The position numbers and the translations under genes were made by a program. A stretch of 64,000 nt of DNA from Bilabrum cf. latius. Its lineage: Eukaryota; Bigyra: Bicosoecida; Bigyra; Bicosoecida. The number at the start of each line of letters is the position of its first letter. Position 1 is the first letter of the stretch. The notes under the pieces were generated by a model. That model had not been told where the DNA came from. It did no database searches and saw nothing but the letters and a program-made list of their open reading frames with translations. The stretch covers positions 744,001 through 808,000 of the forward strand of contig OZ237753.1 of the NCBI GenBank assembly GCA_965178125.1, in the 5' to 3' direction. Shown one piece after another: positions 36,001 through 47,500 of the stretch.

Positions 36001-39000
36001 GATTCGTCCTCGTTGGCGCATCGTGCCGGCCAGCTGCTCCACCGAGAGGGCAGCATGCACTCGATGGATGGTGAGGTGCCGGATGGCACTCCGGCACCCG
36101 AGTTGGAGGGCAGTTACGGCCCGGTGCAGCCGTTCCAGGAGCAGCACATGGACGTTTTGATCAGTAGCAGGGGCAGGGACGAGTTCGACGACGACGACGT
36201 CGACCTAGTGCAGGCCTGCGCCATCGAAATCTCGCACGCATTCCGAGACAAAAGCGTGGAGCTGCTTATGTACTCCGATGCGGAGAGGCGGCGGCAAGAC
36301 ACGAGGAACAAGGGGCGGACTGGAGGCAAGCCCTGGTTCAAGAGGCTGCCTTCGCACCGCAGCATCGCCAGCTCCCAGCACGGCTCGACCTCAAACTCTG
36401 GCTCAGTGCAGGACAGCCTGCAGTCACACGGGACGCCCCCCGGGTCGAGGAGCGGGCGGGCATCCCAGCAGCCGCTGAACCGAAAAGGCAGCAACCTCAG
36501 CTCCGTCCGAAGCGGCAGGGCCAGTGCGGCGAGGGGCAGCGCAGATGGGGCTGAGCTGGGAGCTGCTGCTGGGGGCGGCAGGGTGCAGGACAAGGCCAAA
36601 ATGCTTGAATCCGTGCTGGCTTTCTATTCGAGGGATGGAGGCGACTCGGGAGGCGGCACGGTGGATCAGCACAGGCAGCAGAGGAGGTCTCGAGACAGTA
36701 GCGCGGGCGGCCGCAGCCGTCGGCGTGATGAGGACCAGGACCGCGCCCGCTCTTCTCGTGGTGACCGCGATTCGAGCGGCAGGGGTGCAGGCGCAAACGA
36801 CGACACGGTGCGGAAAGGGCGAGGCTCCCCCGGAGGCACCACCACCTCATCGCTCGTGTCACAAAAGGGGCAGGGACAGGCGGGTGGGGACGCAGCAGGC
36901 GCGCCAGACGGCGGCACGGGCTCGCCGTCCGCCTCATCCCCCCGTCCAGCGGAGGGCTCCCGTGCCAGTGAGAAATCATCCTCCCGGCGCAGGCACTCAG
37001 CGAACTTTCATCGGGATTCGGCGGGCGGTATTGCCGGCACCAAGGCGGCGGTGCATGCGCTGGGGCCGAGGCGAGTGAGCGACCAGCAGCTGCTGGCGTC
37101 GGGGGCGGGGAGGGGCCGCGGCGTCGTGCCAACTCCGCTCGTGGGTGCCTCTGGTGTGCCGCCCTCCGGAATGCGCCCAACTGACGCGGCAGCACCGCAT
37201 GGCGCTCACCCGGGTCACGATGCGGTGGACGGCAACGTCGACGGGGAGGAAGCGCCGGGTGGTGCCAGGGTGCTGTCGCCCAGGGATTCGTCTGGCGGGC
37301 TGCCCAGCCACGAGGGCGGCGCCACTTTTGGTCGCAAATCGAGCGGGAGGTCCTTCGGGGACGGGACGCGGTCCGACCGGCTGTCGAGGGGCTCTCAAGA
37401 AGGCACCTCCGTGGGTGGCGGGTCCGTGGCGGAGACGGAGCTCGACTCGGAGTCGATGGGGCGGACGGGCCGCGGGTCGAGGGGCTCGGCGACAGGCAGC
37501 GCGAGCAGAGGCCCCTCTGGAGACAGGGCCGGCAGCGGCACGGCGTCTCCCAGGAAGGCGTCCAGTGTGACAAGCGATGACGTGCAGGCCCTGCGCGCCC
37601 GTATGGTCAGGGACGGCCTGCGCGTGGACCATTACGACATGGACGCGGTGCCTCCTTCCGAGCTGGACCTGCCAGGCACCGACGGGATGGGATGGGTTTG
37701 CGTGCCTGGAGACACGGCTGGCAGTGGCAGCGTGGCGGCAACGGGCACTGCCGCCGGAGCTGTCGGTGCAGCAGCGTGTGCGGTGCACGGTGACGAGGTG
37801 TCTGCTCTGGTCCTCCGCGGCGGGGCCTCCCTTGGATCCCCCGGGCACCCGATCGGCATGGAGCTCCCACCGCACGACGACTGGCGCTTTATGCCCTGGG
37901 ACATCCAGCCCCACCAAGCGGGCGGGATCGTGCTGGACCTGCTGACCACGTCGGCTGGCGTGTCATTCACCGCAAGAGAGGCGTGGCTCCCTGCGCAATC
38001 CGACAGCAAGGCGGCACGGCAGGAGCAGCTGGCCATCCTATCGGGCACAGACGCGAGCGAGTCGTCCGGGGACGAGAGGGCCGGGGGGTCACCATCACCC
38101 GGCGACGCGGCGCCAGAGGCAGCGGCGGCAGCGGGCGGCGCCCTCGTGCCGGCCTTCTTCCTTCACGGCCCCACGGTGCTCGCATTCGTGGAGGCGGTGC
38201 GGCGCAGGTACCGGCGGTGCGTCTTTCACTCGTTCGCGCATGGGCTGCACGTATGCCAAGCCTCAGGTCTGCTGCTGCGGGCCACCAACAGCGCCGAGGT
38301 GCTTAGCCCCATGGAGCGGGCAGCCACTCTCTTGTGTGCCCTGAGCCACGACGTGGACCACCCCGGCATCAACAACGCCTTCTTGCAGTCGATCGAGAGC
38401 CCCGTGGCAATGCGGTACAACGACATCAGCGTGCTTGAGAACCATCACACCGCCACGACGTTCGAGATCATCCGAGCGCCGGGCACGGACTGCCTTGGCG
38501 TGCTTGACCCAGCCGAGTTCCGGCGGTGCAGGGCGCTCATGGTGCGTGCCATCCTCGCGACAGACATGAGCGGGCATTTCGACATGACGAAGGAGCTCAA
38601 GGCGATGACGGGCCCCTTCGAGGCCGGCGGCACGGACAAGTCGAGGAACCGACTGGCAGAGGTCGTGGTGCATTCTGCCGACGTGAGCGGGCAGGTGCTC
38701 GAGTGGGACGTGGCGCAGCTGTGGTCGCGGCGGGTCATCACCGAGTTCCAGCAGCAGGCCGACATGGAGGCCGCCCGGGGGCTGGAGACGGCGCCTTTCA
38801 TGCAGGGCTTGGAGAAGGACTCGAGGCAGATGGGCCTGCAGAAGGGATTCTGCTCGTACGTGCTGACCGCGCTGTGGCAGCCGCTGAGCGACCTATACCC
38901 GTCGCTGGAGCCGCAGATGACGGAGTTGTCGCGCAACGCGGAGATGTACGCTAAGCTAGAGGCGGAAGCGAGGGCGGATGAGGAGGCAAAGGAGGCAATG

Positions 39001-39051
39001 GAAGCGGCGGGAGGTAGCGGCGAAGACGAGCCAGAGGCGGACGGCGAGTGA
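30019..39051 (+). CDS. Triple-GAF class I cyclic-nucleotide phosphodiesterase
   Basis: About 2,923 residues from exons 30019-30297, 30467-30754 and 30847-39051; stop TGA. GAF-A spans residues 35-185 (DRITMFVVDR, then VGKGFAGHVAQTGEPIRVDD across the first splice). GAF-B begins near 195 but is split by two long disordered inserts (VNVYLVDAD ... HRGIVGRVALTGETVVV ... AVVAPVCDADGRILAVV). GAF-C spans about 1,450-1,670 (FDVVEGILESVSRAL, RGIAG-Q-AVREARVVRV). The catalytic domain (about 2,627-2,900) keeps the metal-site motifs: HSFAHGLHV, HDVDHPGINN near 2,690, ILATDMSGHFD and HSADVSG. It should hydrolyse cAMP and/or cGMP under GAF control, presumably in the cytosol or flagellum; specificity cannot be read. 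Nine TAG codons lie in frame, one in the GAF-C signature (34948). Huge Ser/Gly-rich linkers explain the length. Confidence 0.9.
30298..30466 (+). other. Intron 1 (169 nt) of the GAF-phosphodiesterase
   Basis: Donor GTGAGG after GAG, acceptor gagcgcag before GGA, phase 0. Splicing rebuilds a continuous GAF-A domain (NEQELE joined to GGSLAVGKGFAG). Confidence 0.75.
30755..30846 (+). other. Intron 2 (92 nt) of the GAF-phosphodiesterase
   Basis: Donor GTGAGC after GAG, acceptor tatttcgcag before TCA ATG, phase 0. It joins the last helix of GAF-A to the linker helix of GAF-B. Confidence 0.75.
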
Positions 39052-39255
39052 AGAAGCCAGACTGAGACGGTACTACCCGATGAATGCCCACCGCTGCTGG
39101 AATCAGGAACTGACTGACTGATGACAGAGACTGTTTGGATATGCATTGGCTCCTTCTGCCCGTCGGTGGCAGTAATTCGGAGCAACCTACAGGCCTAGGC
39201 CGGGGTAGACCTTGTGGCACAATCGCGTCGTTGTCCCAACCAACTTACGTTGCTC

Positions 39256-40710
39256 ATGCGATCCTCGTTTGCCATACGCGCTGCTCGGTAGGCGCGAGCG
39301 CTTGCATTCTCAAGGTGTCTCCGTAAGGTCCCAGCTACGCTGCCAGTGCCAAGATAGCTGAGCTCGCAAGCAGGACAAGCGCCCCAATTGAGTGAAGAGC
39401 AGCAAGCAAAAGCTGAGAAGCTCAGATCAGATATTCTATCAAAGCTAACGAAACGCGACGAGGAGCTGGATGGAATGTTCAGCGACAGCGCACAGGCTGC
39501 TGCGGGCTCCAGCGGGGAGCCGATCGATCCACACCACAGGTTTCTCGCGACGTACTACTCGCACCGACACACTGAATACGTACTTCCTGCGCTTCGAAGG
39601 TTTTACGCTGATCCTGTGACGGCCCAGTGGCCAGGCAGGCGTGCGATGCTAGTTGCCTTTACGGCCGAGGTTCTGCAGCGCTTCTCTGAGGTTGAGCTCG
39701 GTGATTTTTTCTTCAGGGCCATGTACAGCCATTCGGTGCCTCCGATTTACATGCTAGCGTCGCTTCGCCTTGCGGCGGCGTCGGGAGACACCGTGGCAGG
39801 CCGGAAGCCTGCGCCTGCCCAGGCTGGTGACGCAGGTGGGCCCGATGTCAGCAAAGCGAGCGGCGGGGGCGGGCTCCTGGACCACGCCCAGCGCCTCCAT
39901 AGCATGCTGCAGAAGGCCCCCGGCACGCCCGAGGAGGAAGCGGCCGTAGCGAACGCGAACGCGACGCCAGTCCACAAGCTGCTGGTGCCTCACGTCGACT
40001 CCGATCGGGATCAGTTCGCCAAGGAGGGCCGCGAGGGCGGGGGAGGGCTCGACGTGTTCCCCGTGCTGGCCCAGCTGCGCATGGCCAGCGGGCCCTTCGG
40101 GGCGAGCGCCGCCCCGCCCGCCGGTGCTGTCCGTGCCACCAGCGCGTACTGCCTGCAGGCCGGGCTGTGCGTCGTGGATGCTCACCTCGGGGCCTTCTAC
40201 GCGTCAGGAGATGCAGGCACGTTCATTGGATCGTTGCTTGAGGCTGCCCTTCCCTGGGGTGATGACCTGAGCGAGAGGGGCGTGACCCAGTGCCTGCCGC
40301 TGCTGCAGTCGCATGGCGTGCCTCTCCCCGGGGATGTGACGAGTGCGCTGGAGGGGGAGGACGTCGTGGCGGCAGAAAAGGCCATCCGGTTCGCGCTGGG
40401 AAGGTATGCGGCCCAGGCCCTGCTGTCGGTGGCCTCCCAGCACGAGAGCGCGGCCCGCGTGCTTCTCGGGCGTCTGGAGTCGCTCGCGCCTGCGATGGGT
40501 GGCGATGCGTGGCTTGGGACGGGGGGCGGGTCGCTGGAGGTGGACGAGAGGCGGGCGATGGAGCTGCTACCGGCCCTGGCGATGCTGCTCGCCAGGGGGC
40601 GTGTGTCCGGCCAGCGGCCGACAGAGGAAGTGACCGCGGGCCTTGGAGGGGCCAGGGACCGAGAAATTGGCGCGGCAGCGGCAGAGGCGGCTGCATCTGC
40701 TCGATAGTAA
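39256..40710 (+). CDS. Unknown protein with mitochondrial-type leader
   Basis: 484 residues when TAG is read as Gln: TAG codons at 39289, 39355 and 40705, with a true TAA stop directly after the last. With the ATG at 39256 the N-terminus is Arg-rich and lacks acidic residues (MRSSFAIRAARQARALAF, then SRCLRKVPATLPVPR), suggesting mitochondrial import. The body is alpha-helical and Ala/Leu-rich (HRFLATYYSHRHTEYVL, SHSVPPIYMLASLRLA, LLDHAQRLHSMLQ), with low-complexity Gly/Ala linkers in the middle. I recognise no family. It follows the phosphodiesterase gene by 204 bp and precedes the MIT gene by 145 bp on the same strand. Confidence 0.7.
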
Positions 40711-40855
40711 ATGAACGTAGTTCCTGTGTGTCCATTTTCTGCCTTACAGGTGCTTGCCTGGACTTTCTGGGACATTTCCTCGGATGTTGCATTTCCGGAA
40801 CCAGGAAACCTCCCGAGAATGTCCACACTGGTCCATTCAAGCGTCTCTCTCAAGC

Positions 40856-42625
40856 ATGGATATAAAAGCGATCTTTGAAAATTCGTTCGAGGTATTTAGG
40901 AAAGCAGAGGCATGCGCTGATGCTGGAAGGGACGATGAAGCTTTGGTTCTGTACCAGCGGGCGGCCAGCAGCTTAGTCCTGGTTGCTAGGCACTATGAGA
41001 AGGAAAGGCACACTCGAACGGACGATAGCATTTCACCATACCACTAGATGGCTCTAGAGTATTCAGACCTCTCTATTAAGCGAGCCGAAGCTATCAAGGC
41101 AAGACAGACGGGACCACACGTAGCGGGTGGAGATACTGGAGCAAAGACAAGCTCAGGTCCCCCACAGATCAAATCACCAAGCGGTGTTAGGGCTGCATTA
41201 GAGTCGGAAGCCTCTGTTGTGGTCCGGGCGAAAAGGGTGCTTGCTACGGCCGGCGATCTTCTCGAGAAGGCCGATGCAGCGTCTCGGCGAGGCAACGCAG
41301 CTACAGCCAAGTAGCTGTCCATACAGGCCGCCGAGCTGTGCATGAATTGTATTTAGGGACTCAACGCACATGTCAAGGCTGCTGGGGCGGCAGGCGGCGC
41401 TGCCTCACCTGGTTCGTCTCGAACGGTTCTTGAGGTGCGAGCCTCGATAGAATAGCTGTGCAGCGCGTGCCTTTCTCGAGCCGAGGCCTTATCGAACGCA
41501 ATACCATTCAGTGATCCTAAAACTACCGGAGAATTGCGCGCAAGCTCCAGCAGATAGCCTTCATAGGCCGAGATGCTGGCCTTGCTGCATCCGCCGAATG
41601 CGCTCATGCGAGCGGCGCTGGCGGCACAGGAAGATGCCGCGGCGGTGCGGCAGCGAGTGGCCGCAGGAGATTCTTCCTCCGCTCTATCCATCCACAACAC
41701 GAGCCTATCGGCCCTCGCTGAGACATGCGTCACCGTGCGAGGCGCGGCGGTGCCCCCTGGGGTCGACCCGCTCAGCCTGTACGATGTGTGCGTTGCCCGG
41801 TATCGCGCCTCGCTGGCGGCAAGGGACGCGATGGAAGCGCTTCTGAAAGAGGGAAATGTGGCCAGCAGCGTCTTGAAAGAGGTTGCCTCTAGGATTACGG
41901 GACTGCAATCGAGAGTGGCGTTGCAGCAAGCAGAGGGTGCAGTAAGCAGAGCAAGGCAAGAGATTGATGAGCTCCAGATCACCGCTCGTTGGGTGCACGT
42001 GCCCGTCGCTCCCGGGACTACTGCAGCAGGCGGCACTGCAAAAGCAGCAGACCCGGCTGCATCAGCAGCCACAGACCCTTCAAAGAGAGTCACGGTGGTG
42101 CCGGGGTTCGGTCCTGGTGTTGCGCACCCGAGGGAGGGCGTGGCGGGACAGGTGCCGAGCAAGAACCCAGAGCAGCTGGCATGGGAGGCAAAACAGCGGG
42201 CAGCGCTCGTGGAGGCCGCAGCAGCGGGCCCATCCACTGCGCCAGCCGCCCCTGATCTGCCAGCAGCTGGGCCTGAGAGCTGGCAGCAGCCACCAGCCGG
42301 CGCCACGGGAAAAGGCAGCATTGATGTGTACCCTGGTCCACCCGGCTATGCAGGGTCCGGGCCACCTGTCTATCCCAGCGGTGCTGCACCATCACCGGCT
42401 TCCTGGGGCCCTGGTCAGGTGTACGGGGCGGTGCCGCCGCCAGCAAGCGCTGGAGCCGGGCTGGCCAGTGGCACTGGGGCTGGAAGTTCGGGTGCTGCAG
42501 GGGATATGGCAAGCAAGGCAAAGTCGGTTCGTTCGGGGTCCAAACCGGGCTACACGGGTTCTTCAGGTGCGACTGGGACAGGAGGGGGGAAGGGAGCGGG
42601 TGCTGGCGACTGGACCATCGTGTGA
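40856..42625 (+). CDS. MIT-domain-like protein, possibly ESCRT-linked
   Basis: 589 residues, no intron, stop TGA. The N-terminus looks like an MIT three-helix bundle (FEVFRKAEACADAGRDDEA, LVLYQRAASSLVLVA, then YSDLSIKRAEAIKARQ). A second helical segment (VVVRAKRVLATAGDLLEK, NAATAKQLSIQAAELC) resembles another MIT-like hairpin. A central helical region with coiled coil follows (ITGLQSRVALQQAEGAV), then a Pro/Gly/Tyr-rich tail (YPGPPGYAGSGPPVYP). MIT domains bind C-terminal tails of ESCRT-III subunits, so a membrane-trafficking or cytokinesis role is inferred. Six TAG codons (41045, 41312, 41354, about 41452, 41563, 41569) split the frame under the standard code; several fall inside helices where Gln fits. 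Confidence 0.72.
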
Positions 42626-42785
42626 GAAAGGTGCGACTTGAATAGACTCATTGCAAGCTCTGTGCTCCCTGGGGCAAAACTAGTTGGATTCGGTGATGCG
42701 ATCCAAACCCGCGGCACCCGCTCGACGACCCCTCCTGCACAGTGAACTGAAGAAATATATCCGGATGTGCTGTGTGAGGTTGAAT

Positions 42786-45700
42786 TCAACTCACACCATC
42801 GTCGTCCACATCTCCCAAATCGAAGCCCGCTTCTTCCACTGTCGGACCGCCCTCACGGTCCTTTCCCCCCGGCCGTCCGCCCGGCTGCCGCCCGCCTCGG
42901 GCGGCTTGTTCGCCGCTCGCCCGCCTCGCCTAGGCGTCCCGCTCTTGCCTCCTCGCCGACACCATGCTGAGCGCCAGCCCGATCCTCGAGTCCATCGACT
43001 TAATCTCCTTGCGGAGGCCCCGGAGCGCCGACTTGAGCCGAACCACCGGCCCCGCATCGGTCGCGCGGCCCGTCCTATCCTCGAGCTCCCCACGGACCCG
43101 CTCCAGCTCCTCCAGCACAGCGACGCGCCGCTCCTGCCCCTCTCCAACCTCCCGCCTCAGCTGCCCCATCGCCTCCTCGGCAGCGCGCGCCCTGCCTCCC
43201 TCCTTGGCGTACCATTCAGGTGCAGTGGACCCGGCCTCACCGGCCGACCCCACGACAGGGAGGGAGTTGATCCTGCGCTCGCCCGCCCGTAGCCTCTCCG
43301 CGGTCCTGTCTGCCTCTGTTGCCACTCGCTGAAGCGCATCAAGGGCCTCGCTAAGAGGACCACCGGAGCCCGCACCCTGTTCTCTGGTCCTCCTCTTCCC
43401 GCCGCTTGCGCTTGCTCTTGCACCGAGACGTGCTCGCAGGTCACGGGCCTAGTCCGCGGCTGGAATCGTGGACAGGCCCTGCTCCATCCCACGCAGGGTC
43501 TTGCGCCAGGCGGACTAGTATCCAACCGCGCCCTAACCGCCCTTTAAACGCTCCCCACCGCTCACTTCCAGCTGCAGCGCACGCAGCAATGGCCAGACCC
43601 TCTCAACCTCAGCCGCCCACTCCAGCCGGTCCACATCGGGAGCACTGGCGAAGGCCGCTTCATCACCGCCGCCGCCTGGAACAGCGTCACTACCGTTGCT
43701 GCCAGCATCGCGCCGAGCACCCCTGCCTAGCACTTCCGCCTCTGCTACCTCCTCGTCGATTTCTGCCTGCCCAACGCCACCCTTGCCAAGTCGCACAGCA
43801 CCGGCACCTATGGACCCCGACTCGGGACCACCTACTCCAACGAAGCGACCGTCCTGGTACCACCCATCCTCGTCGCGATCTGCCCCGGTGTCATCCCCCT
43901 CTTCCACCTCCATGGGTGCGCCCGCGACCGGTTTTCTTGCACCACCCGTGGCTCCGAACCCTGCCGATGCCTCCAGCGACACCTCTCCTACGCCGCCTCC
44001 CCGTAGCCCCACGCCCTGATCCCCGTCCCCACCGGCGCCCAGCGGGACACCCGGCACACCAAGCGTAAACCCGCGAGCGTCCAGCACGCTAGATGCCAGC
44101 CAGTGCAGCATCCACACAAGTCCTTTGCCGAATCCCCGAGACAACTCCGTGGGGTTGCTGGCGGCGGGTGCCGTCGCCCGGTCGGGCGCTCCTGCTCGCT
44201 GCACGGCCAGCAGCATCGCGCGCGCCAGCTGCGCTGGAGGCACGTCATCGATGCTCCCGCCCTGCAGCCCAAGGGCCTCCGCAGCGTCTTCCCCCGACAC
44301 GTCCACATCCCCAGCACCGGCCATCGACTGGTCCACCGCCTGCGCCACGCGACGGAGGCGGAGCATCCAGCCACAGAGCGAGGCCGCCGCTGCCAGCTAA
44401 CGCGGGCCCCCCGCGGAGCCTGGGCGCGGCGGTGCCGCAGCCGCGAAGTGGAACGGCTCCAGTGCCCTGTCAGCCGCTGCATCGGACCCTGCATCCATGC
44501 CCCTCACGCCACCGTACCCCCCGAGCTCCAGCCCCAGGCCGCTGCCGCCCTTGTTCCCAGCCGTTCGTGTGCCCTCCCCCAGCACCTCCCTAGGCGGCAG
44601 GTCCACCGTCCATCGGTCCCGCGCCCCTAGGCACAGCAGCATCTCTCTCAGCTCCTGGGCCACCACCAGCAAGTCTGCCTCGGCCGGGGGCCCCTCCAAT
44701 GACATGAAGGAGCTGACGAACAGGGGTGGCCTGTCACGGGTCACGGCCCGGGGCCCTGGCCCCGTACCCGGCCTCCCAGCAGATGACGGGGCCATGGCCT
44801 GCATCCGGTGAGCGCTGGGGTCCTCGAAGACAGCTCTTGCCGATGGAGCAGCGGCCGGTGCGGCTGCCGGGGCGACTGCCCCTGCGCTGCCAGTTGCCCT
44901 GCGTGCCTCGGCTGCCACGACGGCAGCGGCGCTCCCTCTAGGCCTTGCCACGAGTCCCGAGCCCGCGCCAGGCACGGGCACAGGCATGGGGCCCAGGGGG
45001 ACCGGCGACCCTGCCGATACCGTGCTGCCTGCAGGGGGGGTGCCCGGGTTGCTATCGCCGACACCGATGCCGATGCCAGGGTGTTCGGATGCCGCGCCTG
45101 CCAGTCGGGGCGGGGATGCCGGGGGCTGACTGCCAGTGCGGCGATCTACCGGACGCGCTGAACCAGCACCAGCACCGTCTGTCCGGTGGCCCGCGGGAGA
45201 AACCGCTGCCGAGCCAGCGTCGCGGCTGGCGGCAGCGGATCCTGCTCCGTTCGGAGGAAGGCTAGGTCGGGTTGTCCCTGTTTCTTGTTGCTGTTGTTCT
45301 GCCTGCGCTCCCGACCCGGCGCGACCATCAACACCGCCAGCCTCGTTGCCTCGCCCGCTGCTGCCGCTGCCCCCTCCAGTTGCCGGGGTCGCCACCGGAG
45401 TGCCCTCGACGCGCCCCTTGGCCCCGCTCCCTCCATCACCACCCTTGCCCTCACCCTCGCCCTTGGTCTTCCCCTTCCCTGCAGCCCTCTGTCTCTCGGT
45501 GTACTCCCGCATGTACTCTGCCACCTCGAGCACCTCCTCAGCAGAGGGCCTGTCCGCTGGAGCCTGCGTGAGCATGGCGTCCACCAGCTTGCGCAGGGTG
45601 CTCGAGTACACGTCCGAGATGGGCGGGTATGTTCCCACCTGGATCTTCTTGAAGAGCTGAAAGAGGGAGAGGCCCTGCTCTTTGAAGGGGGAGCGAAGCA

Positions 45701-46716
45701 TCGCCAGCTCGTACAGCACACAGCCGAGGGACCAGACGTCGCTCTTGGCATCGTAGCCGCTTCCTTTGAGGACCTCTGCGCTCATGTACAGGGGCGTACC
45801 CACCTTACTGAACGCCTCGAGCGTGTTGTCGGAAAGGAACCGGCCGAGGCCGAGATCTCCGAGCTTCACGGTTCCGTCCAGAGTGAGGAAAATGTTGGCC
45901 GGCTTGATGTCGCGGTGGAGAACGCGATTTTCATGCATGTACGCGATCGCTCTGCATATCTAACAGAAGAATTTCCACACCACTCGTTCGTCGAATCGTG
46001 CATCGCGCTCGCGGGCCTTCCTTAGCTACCGCTTCAAATCGCCAGCCTCGGCGTACTCGAAAACCAAGTGCAGCTGATCTTCTTCAATAAACGATTCAAT
46101 ATATTCGATTATGTGGGGGTGCCGAAGAGATTGCACAAGGTCGATTTCTTTCAGGCACTTCTCGCTGCGATGACACTCAAAATCGGAAAATGCAAGCAGG
46201 GCAGCTGCAAGAGACGAGCCAAATATGAACGAGGCGGTTCGGGAGTTTAATTGTGGCACTCACCGGCTGCGATCATCCATCATGTCGAATATGCGGATCT
46301 TCTTCATCGCGACGAGCCGACCGTCCGAAAGCCGTTTCGCCCGATACACTACTGAAAACTTGCCTTTACCTGCATTCGCATGGGATTGTGGCCATTAATC
46401 GGGCAAAGTACTGTGCAGTGCGGACACAAATCTCGGTGGGCCCACGAATCGGGGGGCGGGCTATTCGATTCGCGTTCTGAACGAGGATCGCACAGACTCG
46501 ATTGAAAGACAGCGAAACGGTCTAACACTCACCTATTGGCTTCATAACATCGTACTCATTCAGCTTTCCGGTGCTCACGGGTACTCGAACCTTTCCATTC
46601 ATGCTGATTGCAGCCGACGGACGCTCATCGTGCTCGTGTCCTGCGTCTTCACAATGTATATCCGAGCCGTGCGCAACGCCTGCGTCCATTCTAGTAGGAT
46701 CACGAGCTTCTGACAT
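42786..46716 (-). CDS. IFT57: NEK6/7-like kinase fused to IFT57
   Basis: 1,222 residues; exons 46533-46716, 46264-46369 and 42786-46164; stop TGA. Residues 55-330 form a NEK6/7-type kinase: YDVMKPIGKGKFSVVYRA, catalytic VAMKKIRIFDMMD, HRDIKPANIF and KLGDLGLGRF (the DLG variant typical of NEK6/7). The usual SPE motif reads SAE (TPLYMSAEVL). A Gly/Ser/Pro-rich linker covers about 330-570. The remainder aligns with IFT57 of the IFT-B complex: an NN-CH-like N-terminal domain (SLCGWMLRLRR, HWLASSVLDARGF), the DRLEWAAEVERVWPLLR segment and the C-terminal coiled coil (GPVVRLKSALRGLRKEI, then MDSRIGLAL). All seven TAG codons are in one frame with no TAA/TGA, so kinase and IFT57 are one product. It should act in the flagellum on IFT trains. 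Confidence 0.9.
46165..46263 (-). other. Intron 2 (99 nt) of NEK-IFT57
   Basis: Donor GTGAGT after CGCAGCCG and acceptor gtcatcgcag, phase 2. Splicing gives DDRSREKCLKEID, matching NEK7 DAKARADCIKEID. Confidence 0.85.
46370..46532 (-). other. Intron 1 (163 nt) of NEK-IFT57
   Basis: Donor GTGAGT after CCAATAG and acceptor cgaatgcag, phase 1. Splicing completes the glycine-rich loop PIGKGKFSVVY. Confidence 0.85.
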
Positions 46717-47500
46717 GTCAACTCATGTTTATATCCGGAGAAACCACGCAATGCATGGCAAATTTGAGCGTTGGAGGATTTCGGCTACCTGTCAAGATTC
46801 ATGAACATTCACTAAAACACTCGTCACACTATTTACTACATTCTGATGATTTCTGCGGTGGGGACGCCCTCACTTTCCAGACAGGTTGAATCAGTCTTGG
46901 CTGCATCAATCTTGTCAGTTAGCTCAGAGAAGGTATCTAGGTACTATATCTGCTGGTTGATTGGCTTTTAAGCGAAGAAAATGCGCAACTTTGGGTAAGA
47001 TATCGATTCGGGGCCTGCGGTAATGTTTGACCCACCTCTCACCATGCACGGTTTGCCCTCAACGCCCGACAAGTTGAGCTTGATGGAACTTTTTGGTGTA
47101 CCAGTATGACATATATAAGTGTATTACAACCATAACTGGGGCATTGATGCTGCTTGCATGCTACATTGGGATGAAGTACCGCATGATACCTCAATCTTAC
47201 TAGGTGATACCCTTGCTTGCCATGTCTCGTAAATTTGAGGTATCATGCAAGGTTTACTTGGCTAATTGGAATTAATATATGTATGAGCACAAGTATATGT
47301 GCCAACATTGCCATTATTGCTGCTGCATGGGGGAAATGACCTGTTGGCTCTCCAGCGGAATACTGTCGACCCGCCTGTTCTCGGTCGCCATGATTGCTTT
47401 AAAGACACGAGTCTATGAGATTCCTGTAGTAAATTTGGAAATAAATGCCAATATTAATTTCAACTGTTGGTATCGCAGGCAAGTATTGGCCCGCAGCACT
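46717..47500. other. Divergent intergenic region, AT-rich
   Basis: 784 bp between the NEK-IFT57 start and the giant surface-protein start, so it should carry both promoters. It is clearly AT-richer than the genes, especially 46,800-47,300, and contains the inverted repeat at 47181-47248. A tggtatcgcag at about 47,478 could be a 5'UTR splice acceptor for the right-hand gene. Confidence 0.5.
47181..47248. repeat. 14-bp perfect inverted repeat with 40-nt loop
   Basis: Arms gcatgatacctcaa (47181-47194) and ttgaggtatcatgc (47235-47248) are exact reverse complements. The repeat lies about 250 bp upstream of the giant surface-protein start and could be a regulatory hairpin or the termini of a tiny element. 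Confidence 0.7.

Noticed and set aside
44397-44399. Stop codon separating the NEK kinase from IFT57
   Set aside because: It is TAG, aligns with a conserved IFT57 glutamine, and lies inside the IFT57 domain rather than between the two proteins.
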